DNA from: Gammaproteobacteria bacterium
GTDB lineage: Bacteria > Pseudomonadota > Gammaproteobacteria > Steroidobacterales > Steroidobacteraceae
DNA length: 64,000 bases
Assembly: GCA_021773365.1 (NCBI GenBank)
Contig: JAJFKF010000145.1
Span: 24,290-88,289 of the forward strand
Direction: 5' to 3'
Both the position numbers and the translations under genes were made by a program. Within the stretch, counting starts at the first letter, position 1, and every line of letters starts with the position of its first letter. Below the pieces are notes generated by a model, which saw only the letters and a list, made by a program, of their open reading frames with translations, had not been told where the DNA came from and did not search any database. Positions 35,933-44,517 of this stretch are shown here, piece by piece.

Positions 35933-36169
35933 TCTAGAGACGGATCCCGGATCCCGCAGCAACGCCCCGCAAATCCTGCCGGTGCTCCGCTATCTGCGCC
36001 AGCGCTGACAACGCTCAGCTGAGATGAGTCAACGGGCGATAAACAATGGCCCTATGGCAACACCGCGAAGAGAACTATCGCTAACCCGAAACCTCTACCC
36101 TTGCCGTCGTTCTGCAGGCCGTCGCCCCACAGGCAACTTGACCGGACACGCCATCATTGAGGACCAGTA

Positions 36170-37678
36170 ATGACAAAGTTCACTTCGCATGTACATCAGC
36201 TGATGCTGGCAACCGCGCTGCTCTGCTTGCAGCTGCCGTTGGCCCAGGCCGCCCGGAACTCACCGGCCGACGACGACGAATTGCGGCAATGGGTAGAACA
36301 GCAGGCCATTGCTGTTCGCAGCGTCGACCCACGTGACGAGGACTTCTCCGATCTTGAGCCATTGATAGCGGCCATTGGCGATGCCCGCGTGGTGCAGCTC
36401 GGTGAACCCGGTCATGGCGCCGGCACCTCCTTCGCCGCCAAGGCACGCCTGATCAAGTTCCTGCATCAGCGCCTGGGGTTTGACGTGGTGCTGTGGGAGT
36501 CAGGCATGTTTGATGTACGTCAAAGCCAGATCGCCCTGCGCGGCGGCGAAGATCCGGCACAGGCCGCCCAGCGCGGAATATTTTCCCTGTGGTCGGCAAC
36601 AGCGGAAGCCAGACCGCTGTTCGACTACGCCCAGGCCAGCCTGGCCGGCACACAGCCGCTGGAGATGGCCGGATTCGACATGCAGTTCTCCGGTACTGAC
36701 ATGCACCTGCAGTACTTTGAAGCACTGCGCGCCTTCATGCGGCCGCTTCATGACGGCGAGTTTCGCACGCGCATCACCGCCCTGACCGAGGAGGCCATTG
36801 CGCGCTACAACGCCATTTCGGCGAAGCGCCTGGCCCGGAGCAAACAGTACGACAAGGTCCGCGAGATGCACTCCGGCGCCTCACAGGAGGAGAAGGGAAG
36901 GATCATGGGCGAATGGGAAGCGAGTGAAGGCGCCAGGCTGTCACCACAGCCGGCGGATCTGGAGAGCTTTCTGCAGGCGACCAATGCGCTGCTGGAAATA
37001 ATGGACCAGCGATCGGAGGCTTTCGCTCAGGCCCATGGCATGCGGGAAACGAAGTTCATGCGCCACACCGTGGAGAACTTCCGCAACTACGGCACCACGC
37101 TGTACGAACGCAATCAAGCCGACCAGCCCACAGGCGCGGAGCGCATCGCACGATCAGTCAAGGGCTGGAACCGGCGTGACACGCGCAATGGCGAAATCCT
37201 GCGCTGGCAGCTGGAAGACTACTACCGGGACCGCAAGATCATCATCTGGGCCCACAATGGGCACGTCATGAACGCCTACTACTCGGCCACCTTCGGCAGC
37301 CTGCATGCGCAGGCCCAGCCCGGCGGCGCCAAACCCAGCGGCTCATACCTGAAGGACTGGTATGGCGATCAGCTGTACACCATCGGATTCACCACCTACG
37401 CGGGCGAGGACAGCTGGGTCTCGACTGACCAGGTCGTGCAGATACCCCCACCGGATGACGGTACGCTGGAATACCACCTGCACTCCCTGGCCAAACCCTA
37501 TCTGTTCCTCGATTTCACAGCGCTGGCCGACAAACCCGGGCATCCGATGCACCGCCCGCAGGCCATGCGGATCCGTGGTTACGGCAGTGGTGAGAGCATG
37601 CCTGATCTCACCCATGTGTTCGATGCGGTGTTCTACACCGACCACATGGCGCCGCCCACGCCGCTGAAAAGCGACTGA
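36170..37678 (+). CDS. Erythromycin-esterase-family hydrolase, secreted
   Basis: A 502-residue protein with a signal peptide (1 to about 27). The body matches the erythromycin esterase superfamily (PF05139). The motif VVQLGEPGHGAGTSFAAKAR (about 74-93) holds the catalytic-type Glu79 and His82, followed by VLWESGMFDV, MAGFDMQFSG and IIWAHNGHVMNAYY. Characterised members EreA/EreB open macrolide lactones, but most homologs have unknown substrates. A signal peptide argues against cytoplasmic drug resistance and for periplasmic processing. It is convergent with TBDR4, 22 bp apart, so the pair may be functionally linked. Confidence 0.85.
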   Translation: MTKFTSHVHQLMLATALLCLQLPLAQAARNSPADDDELRQWVEQQAIAVRSVDPRDEDFSDLEPLIAAIGDARVVQLGEPGHGAGTSFAAKARLIKFLHQRLGFDVVLWESGMFDVRQSQIALRGGEDPAQAAQRGIFSLWSATAEARPLFDYAQASLAGTQPLEMAGFDMQFSGTDMHLQYFEALRAFMRPLHDGEFRTRITALTEEAIARYNAISAKRLARSKQYDKVREMHSGASQEEKGRIMGEWEASEGARLSPQPADLESFLQATNALLEIMDQRSEAFAQAHGMRETKFMRHTVENFRNYGTTLYERNQADQPTGAERIARSVKGWNRRDTRNGEILRWQLEDYYRDRKIIIWAHNGHVMNAYYSATFGSLHAQAQPGGAKPSGSYLKDWYGDQLYTIGFTTYAGEDSWVSTDQVVQIPPPDDGTLEYHLHSLAKPYLFLDFTALADKPGHPMHRPQAMRIRGYGSGESMPDLTHVFDAVFYTDHMAPPTPLKSD

Positions 37679-37700
37679 TCCGCCGGCCCTGCGTGCCGGG

Positions 37701-40700
37701 TTACTGCCCGAAGCTCCTGGTGATACTGAGGTAGTAGTTCGCCATGCGCGGGTCGCCCAGCGTGCTGTAGTACCCGCTACCAAGCGCCTGTGTGTCCACT
37801 GGCGGACGGGTGTTGAGCACGTTGTTCACCCCGAAGCTCAGCCGCATGCCGGCCAGAAATCCATTGGTGGCGCCAAAGCTGTAGCTGCCGAACAAATCAT
37901 GGTAAGTCTGCCCGGGCACGGTCGCCGCGCCCTGGTTGGCAGTCGCCACGCGCGCGGGATTCAGGAAGTAACCATCGTAGTAGCGCAGCGTCCATCCGAG
38001 ATGCAGGTTCTTGAAGAACCAGTTCGCCGTCATGTTGCCGCGCCACTTCAAACCACCCGTGGTCAGATCAGTGAACGTAAATACACCGGTGTAATCCAGC
38101 AACGGTGCTGCTGACGCGACACGACTCTCGATGCTCAGATTGCGCGTACCACTGGCCGAGAAGCCGAGGTCGCCAAAGCGGCCGATTGAAGTCTGATACT
38201 CCAGTGCCAGGTCGAGCGCCTCGACATACAGCTCAGCCACGTTGATCGCCGTACTGTCAAGAACGGTAATCGGGCCGACATCATATCCGCCCGACGGAGC
38301 ACCGCGATGTACCCGTTCGGGGAAGTACATGATCGCCTGTTCCAGTGCCGACTGCTGAAACAGCGAGATCGCTGTGATGTTGTTGGTCTTGTCGATCCGG
38401 CTCCAGTCGGCGGAGAACCTCAGGCCCGGAATCCAGTGCGGCTCCAAAATAATGCCTGCTGAAAGACTTTCTGACTCCTCGGCCATCAGATCGGGATTTC
38501 CGCCCTGCCGATACTCGGTAAAGCCCAGCGGCTCGTAACCACGTAACGGATCGGACAGAAAGAACCCGAGATTGAAGCTGAACGGCGGTATGGGCACCAG
38601 TTGAGAAACCGTGGGCGGCAGATAGCCGGTGCCGTAGCTTGCCCGAAACGTAACATCGCGCACCGGTCGATAGCGCATGCCGATGGTCGGGTCTACAGAG
38701 GATTCCTCGTTTGTTCGGCGGTCGATCGGCGCGGTAGAGCCGACGCTGACCATGGAAGGCGCGCCATTTATCTTGTAGCTGTCGGCCCGTACGGCCAGCT
38801 GCAGCTCCAGCAGATCCAGCCCGGCTCTGCTGTTTACCGCAGAAACAAACGGCACCTTGGCCTCCAGGTAGGCACTGTCTACGGACTGCGAACGATCCGG
38901 CACCAGGGACTGGGTATTGCTCGAAACAATGATCAGCTCATCCATTCGCTCCTCGCGCCGTTCGAGCAATGTTGACAGCGTGATGCGTCCGCCTGGCAGC
39001 GACCACGGCAACGGCCCGCTCAGGCGCACGGTGGCGTTGCGCAGCGTCGCCACTGAAGGACCGGTGGAGTCATTTGGAGTGGACTCGGTCTGCAGCGCAA
39101 CCGGATAGATGTTGATATCGCGCAGGATGTCCAGCGTGCCATTGCCAATGGCCGCAATCGTGGCGGCATTGATCTCTCGCTGACCGACAAACGTGGTCCG
39201 CGTGCGATTCCAGGTCAGATCCACCGCCGCCCGCCACTGGGCCGGCAATGCCACGATGATGCCGCCAACCGCCCGCGTATCGGCGGTACCGCTGCCCAGC
39301 ACGCCATCGACACCGAGCGCGGGCAACGTGACATCGATGTCCTGCTCAAAAGGATTGTTGGGCGCATCGCCAGTAATGGTGACGACGGAACTGCTGAAAT
39401 TGGCGGGGTTGAACGGAATGCGCATGGAGTTGTCGGAGGCGCGCAACTCCAGGAATGCGCTGACGCCTGGCGTGAATTCCCTGCGCACCGACATCATTGC
39501 CGACTTGACTCTGGTGGCGCTGAGCAGGGCACTGCGCCCGCCCCCCGTTTGTGCGGAATCCGCCAGGTCAAGGTTGTAGCGCCCCGCGTTGGCCGCGAGC
39601 CCCAGCCCACCGTCGCTGGAGCGACCGGCGTAGTCCTCGGGTACAAAGCTGAAGGGCGAGTTCAGCACCATGCCGCCATCAAGCACCAGGTTGCTGCCGT
39701 CGGCGGAACGGACGTTTGAGGTGCGGCCAAGTGGCGGCTGCTGGGAACCGTAGAAGCTCATGGGATTCCTTTCCAGAATCCAGGCGCGCCCGCGCTCTAC
39801 CAGAGCGCGCTCCTGTGCCAGCAGGGGATTTGAGTCGGCATAGCTGCCGGTCAGCGAAATGCTGGTACGACCGCCATCAAAGCTGAATCCGGCGCTCAGG
39901 TCCATGCGCCGCTCCGTGACGTCGCTGGAAAAGCTGTTGCCGTAGGTGAGCCGCGTCTCCACACCTGAATAGTCCCGCCGCAGCACGACGTTGATGACGC
40001 CACCCGTGGCACCGCCACCATAAATACCCGAGGCTGTGGTCGGCAGCACTTCAATGCGCTCGATGGACGACAGGGGGATGCCATTCAGGTCCGGCTGCAA
40101 CGGCGCACCACCGTCGCTGTAAGGCGCCAGCCTGCGGCCATCGACCAGCACCAGCGTCTCGTCGGTACCCAGGCCGCGCAGGTTCACAACGCTCTTGTTG
40201 GTCCCATAGGCCCCCTGCGAGTTGGAAATCGATGTCGAGCTTGCCGAGAGCTTCTTGCGGAAAAACTCCTGGACGCTGGTGGCGCCGGAGTCCTCGATCT
40301 CCTGACGGTCGAAAATGACGTAGGGCTGGGTATCGTTCTGCGTACGGCGGATGTCCATGTTCAATGCGCGCGAACCCTTCACCAGCATCTCCGGTGTCGC
40401 CGTGCCGTCTGCCGTGTCTGTGGCCTCCTCCGAAGCCCCCCTGGTTTGGCCGACCACTTCATCATCCGCCCGCGCCAGGCGCAGCTGGCTGGCACCGGCA
40501 GCCACGCTCGACGACGTATGTGCCGCCGAGGACTGTGGCGGCTGAGCCGCTGTGTGCTTCGGCTTGGGCCGGATGGTCACCGTTGATTCATCGAGGAATT
40601 CGTAGGCCAGGCCGGTATTGGCGAGCAGGCGGCTGAGGGCCGCATCGGGCGTGAAGCGTCCCACCAGGCGCGGCGCAGTGAAATTCGCGGCGCCGGCGTC

Positions 40701-40871
40701 GGCGCGGAACATCAGCTGCAATCCGGTTTGCTGCGCGAACACCGTCAGCGCCTGATCCACCGGCTGTGCCTCGATATTCAAGGCGACGGACTGCGCGGGG
40801 CCTCCGGCAGCCTGGGTTGCACTGCATAACAGCAAGAGCAAGGGACCGAGATGACGTGCAATTGAGCTCAT
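37701..40871 (-). CDS. TonB-dependent receptor with STN signalling domain (TBDR4)
   Basis: A 1056-residue receptor. A signal peptide (about 1-22) precedes an STN domain at about 28-102 (EAQPVDQALTVFAQQTGLQ). Next come MLVKGSRALNMDIRR and a diverged signature TQNDTQPYVIFD. The plug has LRGLGTDETLVLVDGRR and IYGGGATGGVINVVLR. The C-terminus YLSITRSFGQ ends two residues past the usual terminal Phe, unlike the other receptors. It is divergent from sigma 5 and fecR5. It is a diverged paralog of the array receptors 20 kb to the left. The substrate is unknown. Confidence 0.93.
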   Translation of the reverse strand: MSSIARHLGPLLLLLCSATQAAGGPAQSVALNIEAQPVDQALTVFAQQTGLQLMFRADAGAANFTAPRLVGRFTPDAALSRLLANTGLAYEFLDESTVTIRPKPKHTAAQPPQSSAAHTSSSVAAGASQLRLARADDEVVGQTRGASEEATDTADGTATPEMLVKGSRALNMDIRRTQNDTQPYVIFDRQEIEDSGATSVQEFFRKKLSASSTSISNSQGAYGTNKSVVNLRGLGTDETLVLVDGRRLAPYSDGGAPLQPDLNGIPLSSIERIEVLPTTASGIYGGGATGGVINVVLRRDYSGVETRLTYGNSFSSDVTERRMDLSAGFSFDGGRTSISLTGSYADSNPLLAQERALVERGRAWILERNPMSFYGSQQPPLGRTSNVRSADGSNLVLDGGMVLNSPFSFVPEDYAGRSSDGGLGLAANAGRYNLDLADSAQTGGGRSALLSATRVKSAMMSVRREFTPGVSAFLELRASDNSMRIPFNPANFSSSVVTITGDAPNNPFEQDIDVTLPALGVDGVLGSGTADTRAVGGIIVALPAQWRAAVDLTWNRTRTTFVGQREINAATIAAIGNGTLDILRDINIYPVALQTESTPNDSTGPSVATLRNATVRLSGPLPWSLPGGRITLSTLLERREERMDELIIVSSNTQSLVPDRSQSVDSAYLEAKVPFVSAVNSRAGLDLLELQLAVRADSYKINGAPSMVSVGSTAPIDRRTNEESSVDPTIGMRYRPVRDVTFRASYGTGYLPPTVSQLVPIPPFSFNLGFFLSDPLRGYEPLGFTEYRQGGNPDLMAEESESLSAGIILEPHWIPGLRFSADWSRIDKTNNITAISLFQQSALEQAIMYFPERVHRGAPSGGYDVGPITVLDSTAINVAELYVEALDLALEYQTSIGRFGDLGFSASGTRNLSIESRVASAAPLLDYTGVFTFTDLTTGGLKWRGNMTANWFFKNLHLGWTLRYYDGYFLNPARVATANQGAATVPGQTYHDLFGSYSFGATNGFLAGMRLSFGVNNVLNTRPPVDTQALGSGYYSTLGDPRMANYYLSITRSFGQ

Positions 40872-40944
40872 GACATATCCTCGAATAATTAGGGTTTAAC
40901 ATCCAGCCTGGTACACCCGCTACAAGAGGATCGAGATCGATCAG

Positions 40945-40984
40945 AGGGGTAGTCCAATGAGCAATGCGCATGCCGAGTACCCCT
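40945..40984. promoter_or_regulatory. AGGGGTA inverted repeat between TBDR4 and sigma 5
   Basis: AGGGGTA (40945-40951) and TACCCCT (40978-40984) form an inverted repeat with a 26-nt spacer, in the 196-bp region between divergent starts. The left arm extends to GGGTAGTCCAA, similar to GGGTAGTCAAA upstream of TBDR2. Spacing differs between modules, so a shared promoter element with module-specific operators is one reading. Confidence 0.45.
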
Positions 40985-41067
40985 TTGCTGCCACAGGCCG
41001 CTCTTTGGAGAGGCAGAGGCTATAAATTCAACCCGTTTCGACCGAATCCAGAGTCAGCACAACCCAG

Positions 41068-41589
41068 ATGACCCGCGCTGAATCATCTCCGGCATCAACC
41101 CTGGCCGCAGCGGTCTTCCAGCGCTATGACGTGGAGCTGCACCGCTACCTGGCGCGTCACCTGCGCCGGCCCCAGGACGCGAGCGACCTGGCGCAGGAGG
41201 TGTACCTGCGCCTGCTGCGACTTGAGCGCGGCGAGCTGGTCAGACAGCCCAATGCCTACCTGTTCTTCGTTGCCTCGCAGGTGGTCTCACAGTTCAAGAT
41301 GCGCGCCTCCACCAGCCCCGTTATCTACGACTCCGATCTGGTGGCGCTGCGGACCGAGAATCCCGCGCAGCCGCAAGCCGATCCGGTGGACGCGAATCTG
41401 CAGGCACAACACCAGCTCGAACAGCTCCTGCGGCGTCTGCCGCCCACACACCGCGATGTACTGATATTGCGCAAGCGCGACGGACTGTCGTGGCGCGAGA
41501 TTGCCAGCACGCTGGGTCTGTCGGTGCATACGGTCAAGAAGTACCTGCACGATGCCCGGGCGCGCATCAGCACCATGGAATGGGAGTAA
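41068..41589 (+). CDS. FecI-like ECF sigma factor (module 5)
   Basis: A 173-residue ECF sigma factor. Region 2 reads LHRYLARHLRRPQDASDLAQ, EVYLRLLRLERGELV and PNAYLFFVASQVVSQF. Region 4 reads LPPTHRDVLILRKRDGLS with the helix-turn-helix IASTLGLSVHTVKKYL. It is closest to sigma 3 among those in the window. It is 10 bp upstream of fecR5 and divergent from TBDR4. Confidence 0.94.
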   Translation: MTRAESSPASTLAAAVFQRYDVELHRYLARHLRRPQDASDLAQEVYLRLLRLERGELVRQPNAYLFFVASQVVSQFKMRASTSPVIYDSDLVALRTENPAQPQADPVDANLQAQHQLEQLLRRLPPTHRDVLILRKRDGLSWREIASTLGLSVHTVKKYLHDARARISTMEWE

Positions 41590-41599
41590 GGAAACGGAC

Positions 41600-42733
41600 A
41601 TGAACAGCAACTGCCAGGAACAGCACGCCATCGCCCGACGCGCCTCGGAATGGCTGGAGGCGCTAGCGGAGGGAGCAGGCGAGCGCGCACGCGGCGAGTT
41701 CGCCGCATGGCTCACCGAATCACCCATGCATGTGCGCGAATTCCTGCGGATTGCGGCGCTCGATCGCCTGCTCGACGGCATCGACAGTCAACACCGGGTA
41801 GTCGTCGCCAATCGCGGCCCGATCGCCAATGTCGCCTCGCTGCCCGTGCCAACCGTGAAAACCGCCCGCACCACGAAGCGCCGCGGCTTCGCCACCATGC
41901 GCCGCTGGGCGATTGCGGCAGCGGTCATGGCCATGGCATTGCCCGCGCTGTGGTGGGGGCTGCTGCCCGACGCAGCCCAGCAGATCACCACCGCCGTTGG
42001 CGAACAAACCACGGTAAAGCTCGACGACGGGTCCATCGTTCACCTCAATACCCGTTCCCGCATGCAGGTTCGCTACTCCGCGCAGGAGCGCGAGATTCGC
42101 CTGCTGGCAGGCGAAGCGCTGTTTACTGTCGAACGCGATCCGCACCGCCCCTTCAGGGTCTATGCCGGCGACTCTCTCATTCAGGCCGTCGGCACGCGCT
42201 TCAACGTCTACTTCAAGGCTGCCGACGACACCCGGGTCGCGGTACTGGAAGGCAAGGTACGCATCTCCGGCAGCACTCCAGTCACCACCGACCAGGACAG
42301 CAGCACGGACCAATCCGCCGATTTGCTGGTCGCCGGCGAGGCGGTCAGAATCGCCGGCCCCGGCCGGGTCACCGATCGTGGAAACTTCGAAGCGGCACAG
42401 GCCATCGCCTGGCGCGAACGTCGTGTGGTGTTTCGCGCCGACACGCTGGCCGACATCGTTACCGAGTTCAATCGTTACAACACCGAGCCGCAGATTCACA
42501 TCGCCGACGAGGCCCTCGCCCGGCGGCGCTTCACCGGCGTGCTGGATGTTGACCGTCCCGAATCACTGATGCGCCTGGTCGCCGACGAGCGTGACGTGCA
42601 GGTCGAACGCAGCGGTGCGGTGCTCACGATACGGCACACGAATGCCGACCAGACCGGTCAGGCGCCAGACACTCTGCGACAGCACGACTGGGAGGGCCGC
42701 AGCAGGCGCAGCACTACGCGGACAGGCTCCTAG
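41600..42733 (+). CDS. FecR-family anti-sigma / signal transducer (module 5)
   Basis: A 377-residue FecR protein. The cytoplasmic domain is at about 10-55 (ARRASEWLEAL...FAAWLTESPMHVREFL). One membrane helix lies at about 103-122. The periplasmic FecR domain opens with ITTAVGEQTTVKLDDGS and has ALFTVERDPHRPF, VGTRFNVYFK and VLEGKVRI. The C-terminus extends some 30 polar residues beyond its paralogs. Its stop overlaps the stop of the convergent thioredoxin-like gene in a shared CTAG. Confidence 0.94.
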   Translation: MNSNCQEQHAIARRASEWLEALAEGAGERARGEFAAWLTESPMHVREFLRIAALDRLLDGIDSQHRVVVANRGPIANVASLPVPTVKTARTTKRRGFATMRRWAIAAAVMAMALPALWWGLLPDAAQQITTAVGEQTTVKLDDGSIVHLNTRSRMQVRYSAQEREIRLLAGEALFTVERDPHRPFRVYAGDSLIQAVGTRFNVYFKAADDTRVAVLEGKVRISGSTPVTTDQDSSTDQSADLLVAGEAVRIAGPGRVTDRGNFEAAQAIAWRERRVVFRADTLADIVTEFNRYNTEPQIHIADEALARRRFTGVLDVDRPESLMRLVADERDVQVERSGAVLTIRHTNADQTGQAPDTLRQHDWEGRSRRSTTRTGS

Positions 42734-43251
42734 GATTTCTTCGGCGCCCACTCCTTGAGGAAGGCGATCACTTTGGCCTCGTCGTGCGCCGGCCCGGTTT
42801 CAAGGTCACCGGTGTTCTGGGTATGCAATTGCTTGCCATCGCCGTCAAGGACCACCAGCACCGGCAATCCCAGTTTGGTGGGATTGCCATAGCGTTCATT
42901 CACCACCGCATTGAGCTGCTGCCCGTCCTTGGTGCGGTTCACATCGACCAGCATGACAATGTAATTCTCGTCCAGCACCTTCTTTACATTGGCATTGGTC
43001 TTGAACATGTCGCTGAGCAGGTGGCACCAGCCGCACCAGTCGGCGCCGAACTGCAGGATGACGCGCTTGCCGGAGCGCCTGGCCTGCGCCACCGTGGCGG
43101 CAATGTCTTCCGTGCTGTCCATCTTGCCGTCATACAGGGCGGGCTTGTTCGCGGGCGCCGGCCCGGCCACGGCCACCTGCAGGGCAAAGGGCGCCGCCAG
43201 CAGCATAACCAGTTGAATTTTAAGGATGTGCCGAAAAACAGAAGTCGCCAT
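42730..43251 (-). CDS. Periplasmic thioredoxin-fold protein (CGWC)
   Basis: A 173-residue protein. A signal peptide covers about 1-30. A thioredoxin fold has the active site FGADWCGWCHLLSDMF (C73, C76) and the cis-Pro region LGLPVLVVLDGDGK. The CxWC motif and DUF953/thioredoxin_7-like layout suggest a disulfide reductase or isomerase in the periplasm. The ATG at 43251 opens a signal peptide with GGAG about 10 nt upstream; an upstream ATG adds 32 unrelated residues. It lies between a FecR gene and an envelope-lipid gene, so its partner is unclear. Confidence 0.85.
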   Translation of the reverse strand: MATSVFRHILKIQLVMLLAAPFALQVAVAGPAPANKPALYDGKMDSTEDIAATVAQARRSGKRVILQFGADWCGWCHLLSDMFKTNANVKKVLDENYIVMLVDVNRTKDGQQLNAVVNERYGNPTKLGLPVLVVLDGDGKQLHTQNTGDLETGPAHDEAKVIAFLKEWAPKKS

Positions 43252-43356
43252 GATCAGGGCTCCAACGAAAGAGTGTGCGGAATGGACCTGCTGAGCAACC
43301 GGTTTGTTCCATGCGCGACGAGAGGAGTCCCTGAACAGCCGTGCCATGAGCTCAAC

Positions 43357-44436
43357 TCAATCGGAACGGCGCGGCCCATTCAGGGAGACCCCGGCCACGG
43401 GTACCCTTGCGGATGACAAAGCCGAGGCAGTGCGCCGATCGGAGTGTTTCTGCCACAGAAAACCGACTACGCCGAATGCCGACAGGGACACATAGTTTAC
43501 GCCGTGCAGGTAGGCCGCGAAGGCCGCCGCGGTTGCCGGCTCCACGCCGGCCAGCGACACCAGACTGGCCTGCGCAAAAAAGTGAAACGTACCGACACCG
43601 CCGGGGCTGGGCGCGAGCATGCCAAGCGTGGTGATTGCGAAGGTGGCGACCAGCAATCCGGGCGTAATCGATACGTGCAAGGCCTGCAAGCCACAGTAGA
43701 ACGCCAGCAGATAGCTGCCCCAGATCAGGCCCGTCTGCATGAGAATTGCGGCATAGCGGCCCGGCTTGAGCAGCACCTGCATGCCGCTGGAAATCTGCTC
43801 TACCTGGCGGGAGATCGGCTGCCACACCCGCGGCCAGCGATCCAGGCGCAGCAGCTGCAGCAACCGCAGGAAAGCCCGGGGTGCCAGGGCAAACAGGAAC
43901 AATGCCAGAAGCAGTACGCCAGACAATGCCATCAATGTGTTGAGTGAGGCGACCTGCTCGGCGAAGACCTGGATCAGCTGCTGCCGGCACAGCACCATGG
44001 CGACCGCGAACAGCACGGCGCCCGCAAGAAGATCGAGCACGATGCGGTCAAGAACCACGGTGCCCGCAATCACCCCGTAGGGACGACGGATGGCCCGGCC
44101 CAGCATGACGACACGCACCACCTCTCCCAGCCGCGGCGTCACATTATTAAGAGCGTAGCCCACCGCCAGGGCTCTCTGGCAGGGCATGAACTCCCGCCAC
44201 AGTACAGGGCGCGGCAACAGGTACCACCAGCGCCAGCCACGCAATGCCAGCCCCAGTGCCGAAAGACCCACCAGGCCTGCCGTACTGAAAAAACTCACCT
44301 GCCGCAGCTGCGCCAGCACCTCATCGAGACGAACGTTGCGGAATGCCAGATAAAGAAAGAGCCCGGCAGAGCCCACGCTCAGCGCGACGGAACCCATCCG
44401 TTTCAGTCTTCCTGGTGGTGCGGAACCGTATCGCAT
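43357..44436 (-). CDS. Lysylphosphatidylglycerol synthase-type integral membrane protein (UPF0104)
   Basis: A 359-residue membrane protein of the LPG_synthase_TM / UPF0104 family (PF03706) with about eight hydrophobic segments. Family blocks include the conserved polar NNVTPRLGEVVRVVMLGRAI and the C-terminal GMLAPSPGGVGTFHFFAQAS. Family members act as lipid flippases or translocases; the aminoacyl-transferase domain of MprF is not present here. It is divergent from the AsnB-type gene, and the cluster suggests lipid-linked sugar handling. Confidence 0.8.
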   Translation of the reverse strand: MRYGSAPPGRLKRMGSVALSVGSAGLFLYLAFRNVRLDEVLAQLRQVSFFSTAGLVGLSALGLALRGWRWWYLLPRPVLWREFMPCQRALAVGYALNNVTPRLGEVVRVVMLGRAIRRPYGVIAGTVVLDRIVLDLLAGAVLFAVAMVLCRQQLIQVFAEQVASLNTLMALSGVLLLALFLFALAPRAFLRLLQLLRLDRWPRVWQPISRQVEQISSGMQVLLKPGRYAAILMQTGLIWGSYLLAFYCGLQALHVSITPGLLVATFAITTLGMLAPSPGGVGTFHFFAQASLVSLAGVEPATAAAFAAYLHGVNYVSLSAFGVVGFLWQKHSDRRTASALSSARVPVAGVSLNGPRRSD

Positions 44437-44517
44437 TGTCTGCGATGCAGGTTATCATGCCGGCTTGCCGAGACAACCGGGTAACCAGACGCCACTTACA
44501 CCGGCGCCAATGTTCTG

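Noticed and set aside
36170..37678. Macrolide resistance gene
   Set aside because: The protein belongs to the erythromycin esterase family but carries a signal peptide and sits by a TonB receptor in chromosomal context, with no resistance-type mobile surroundings. Resistance cannot be claimed.
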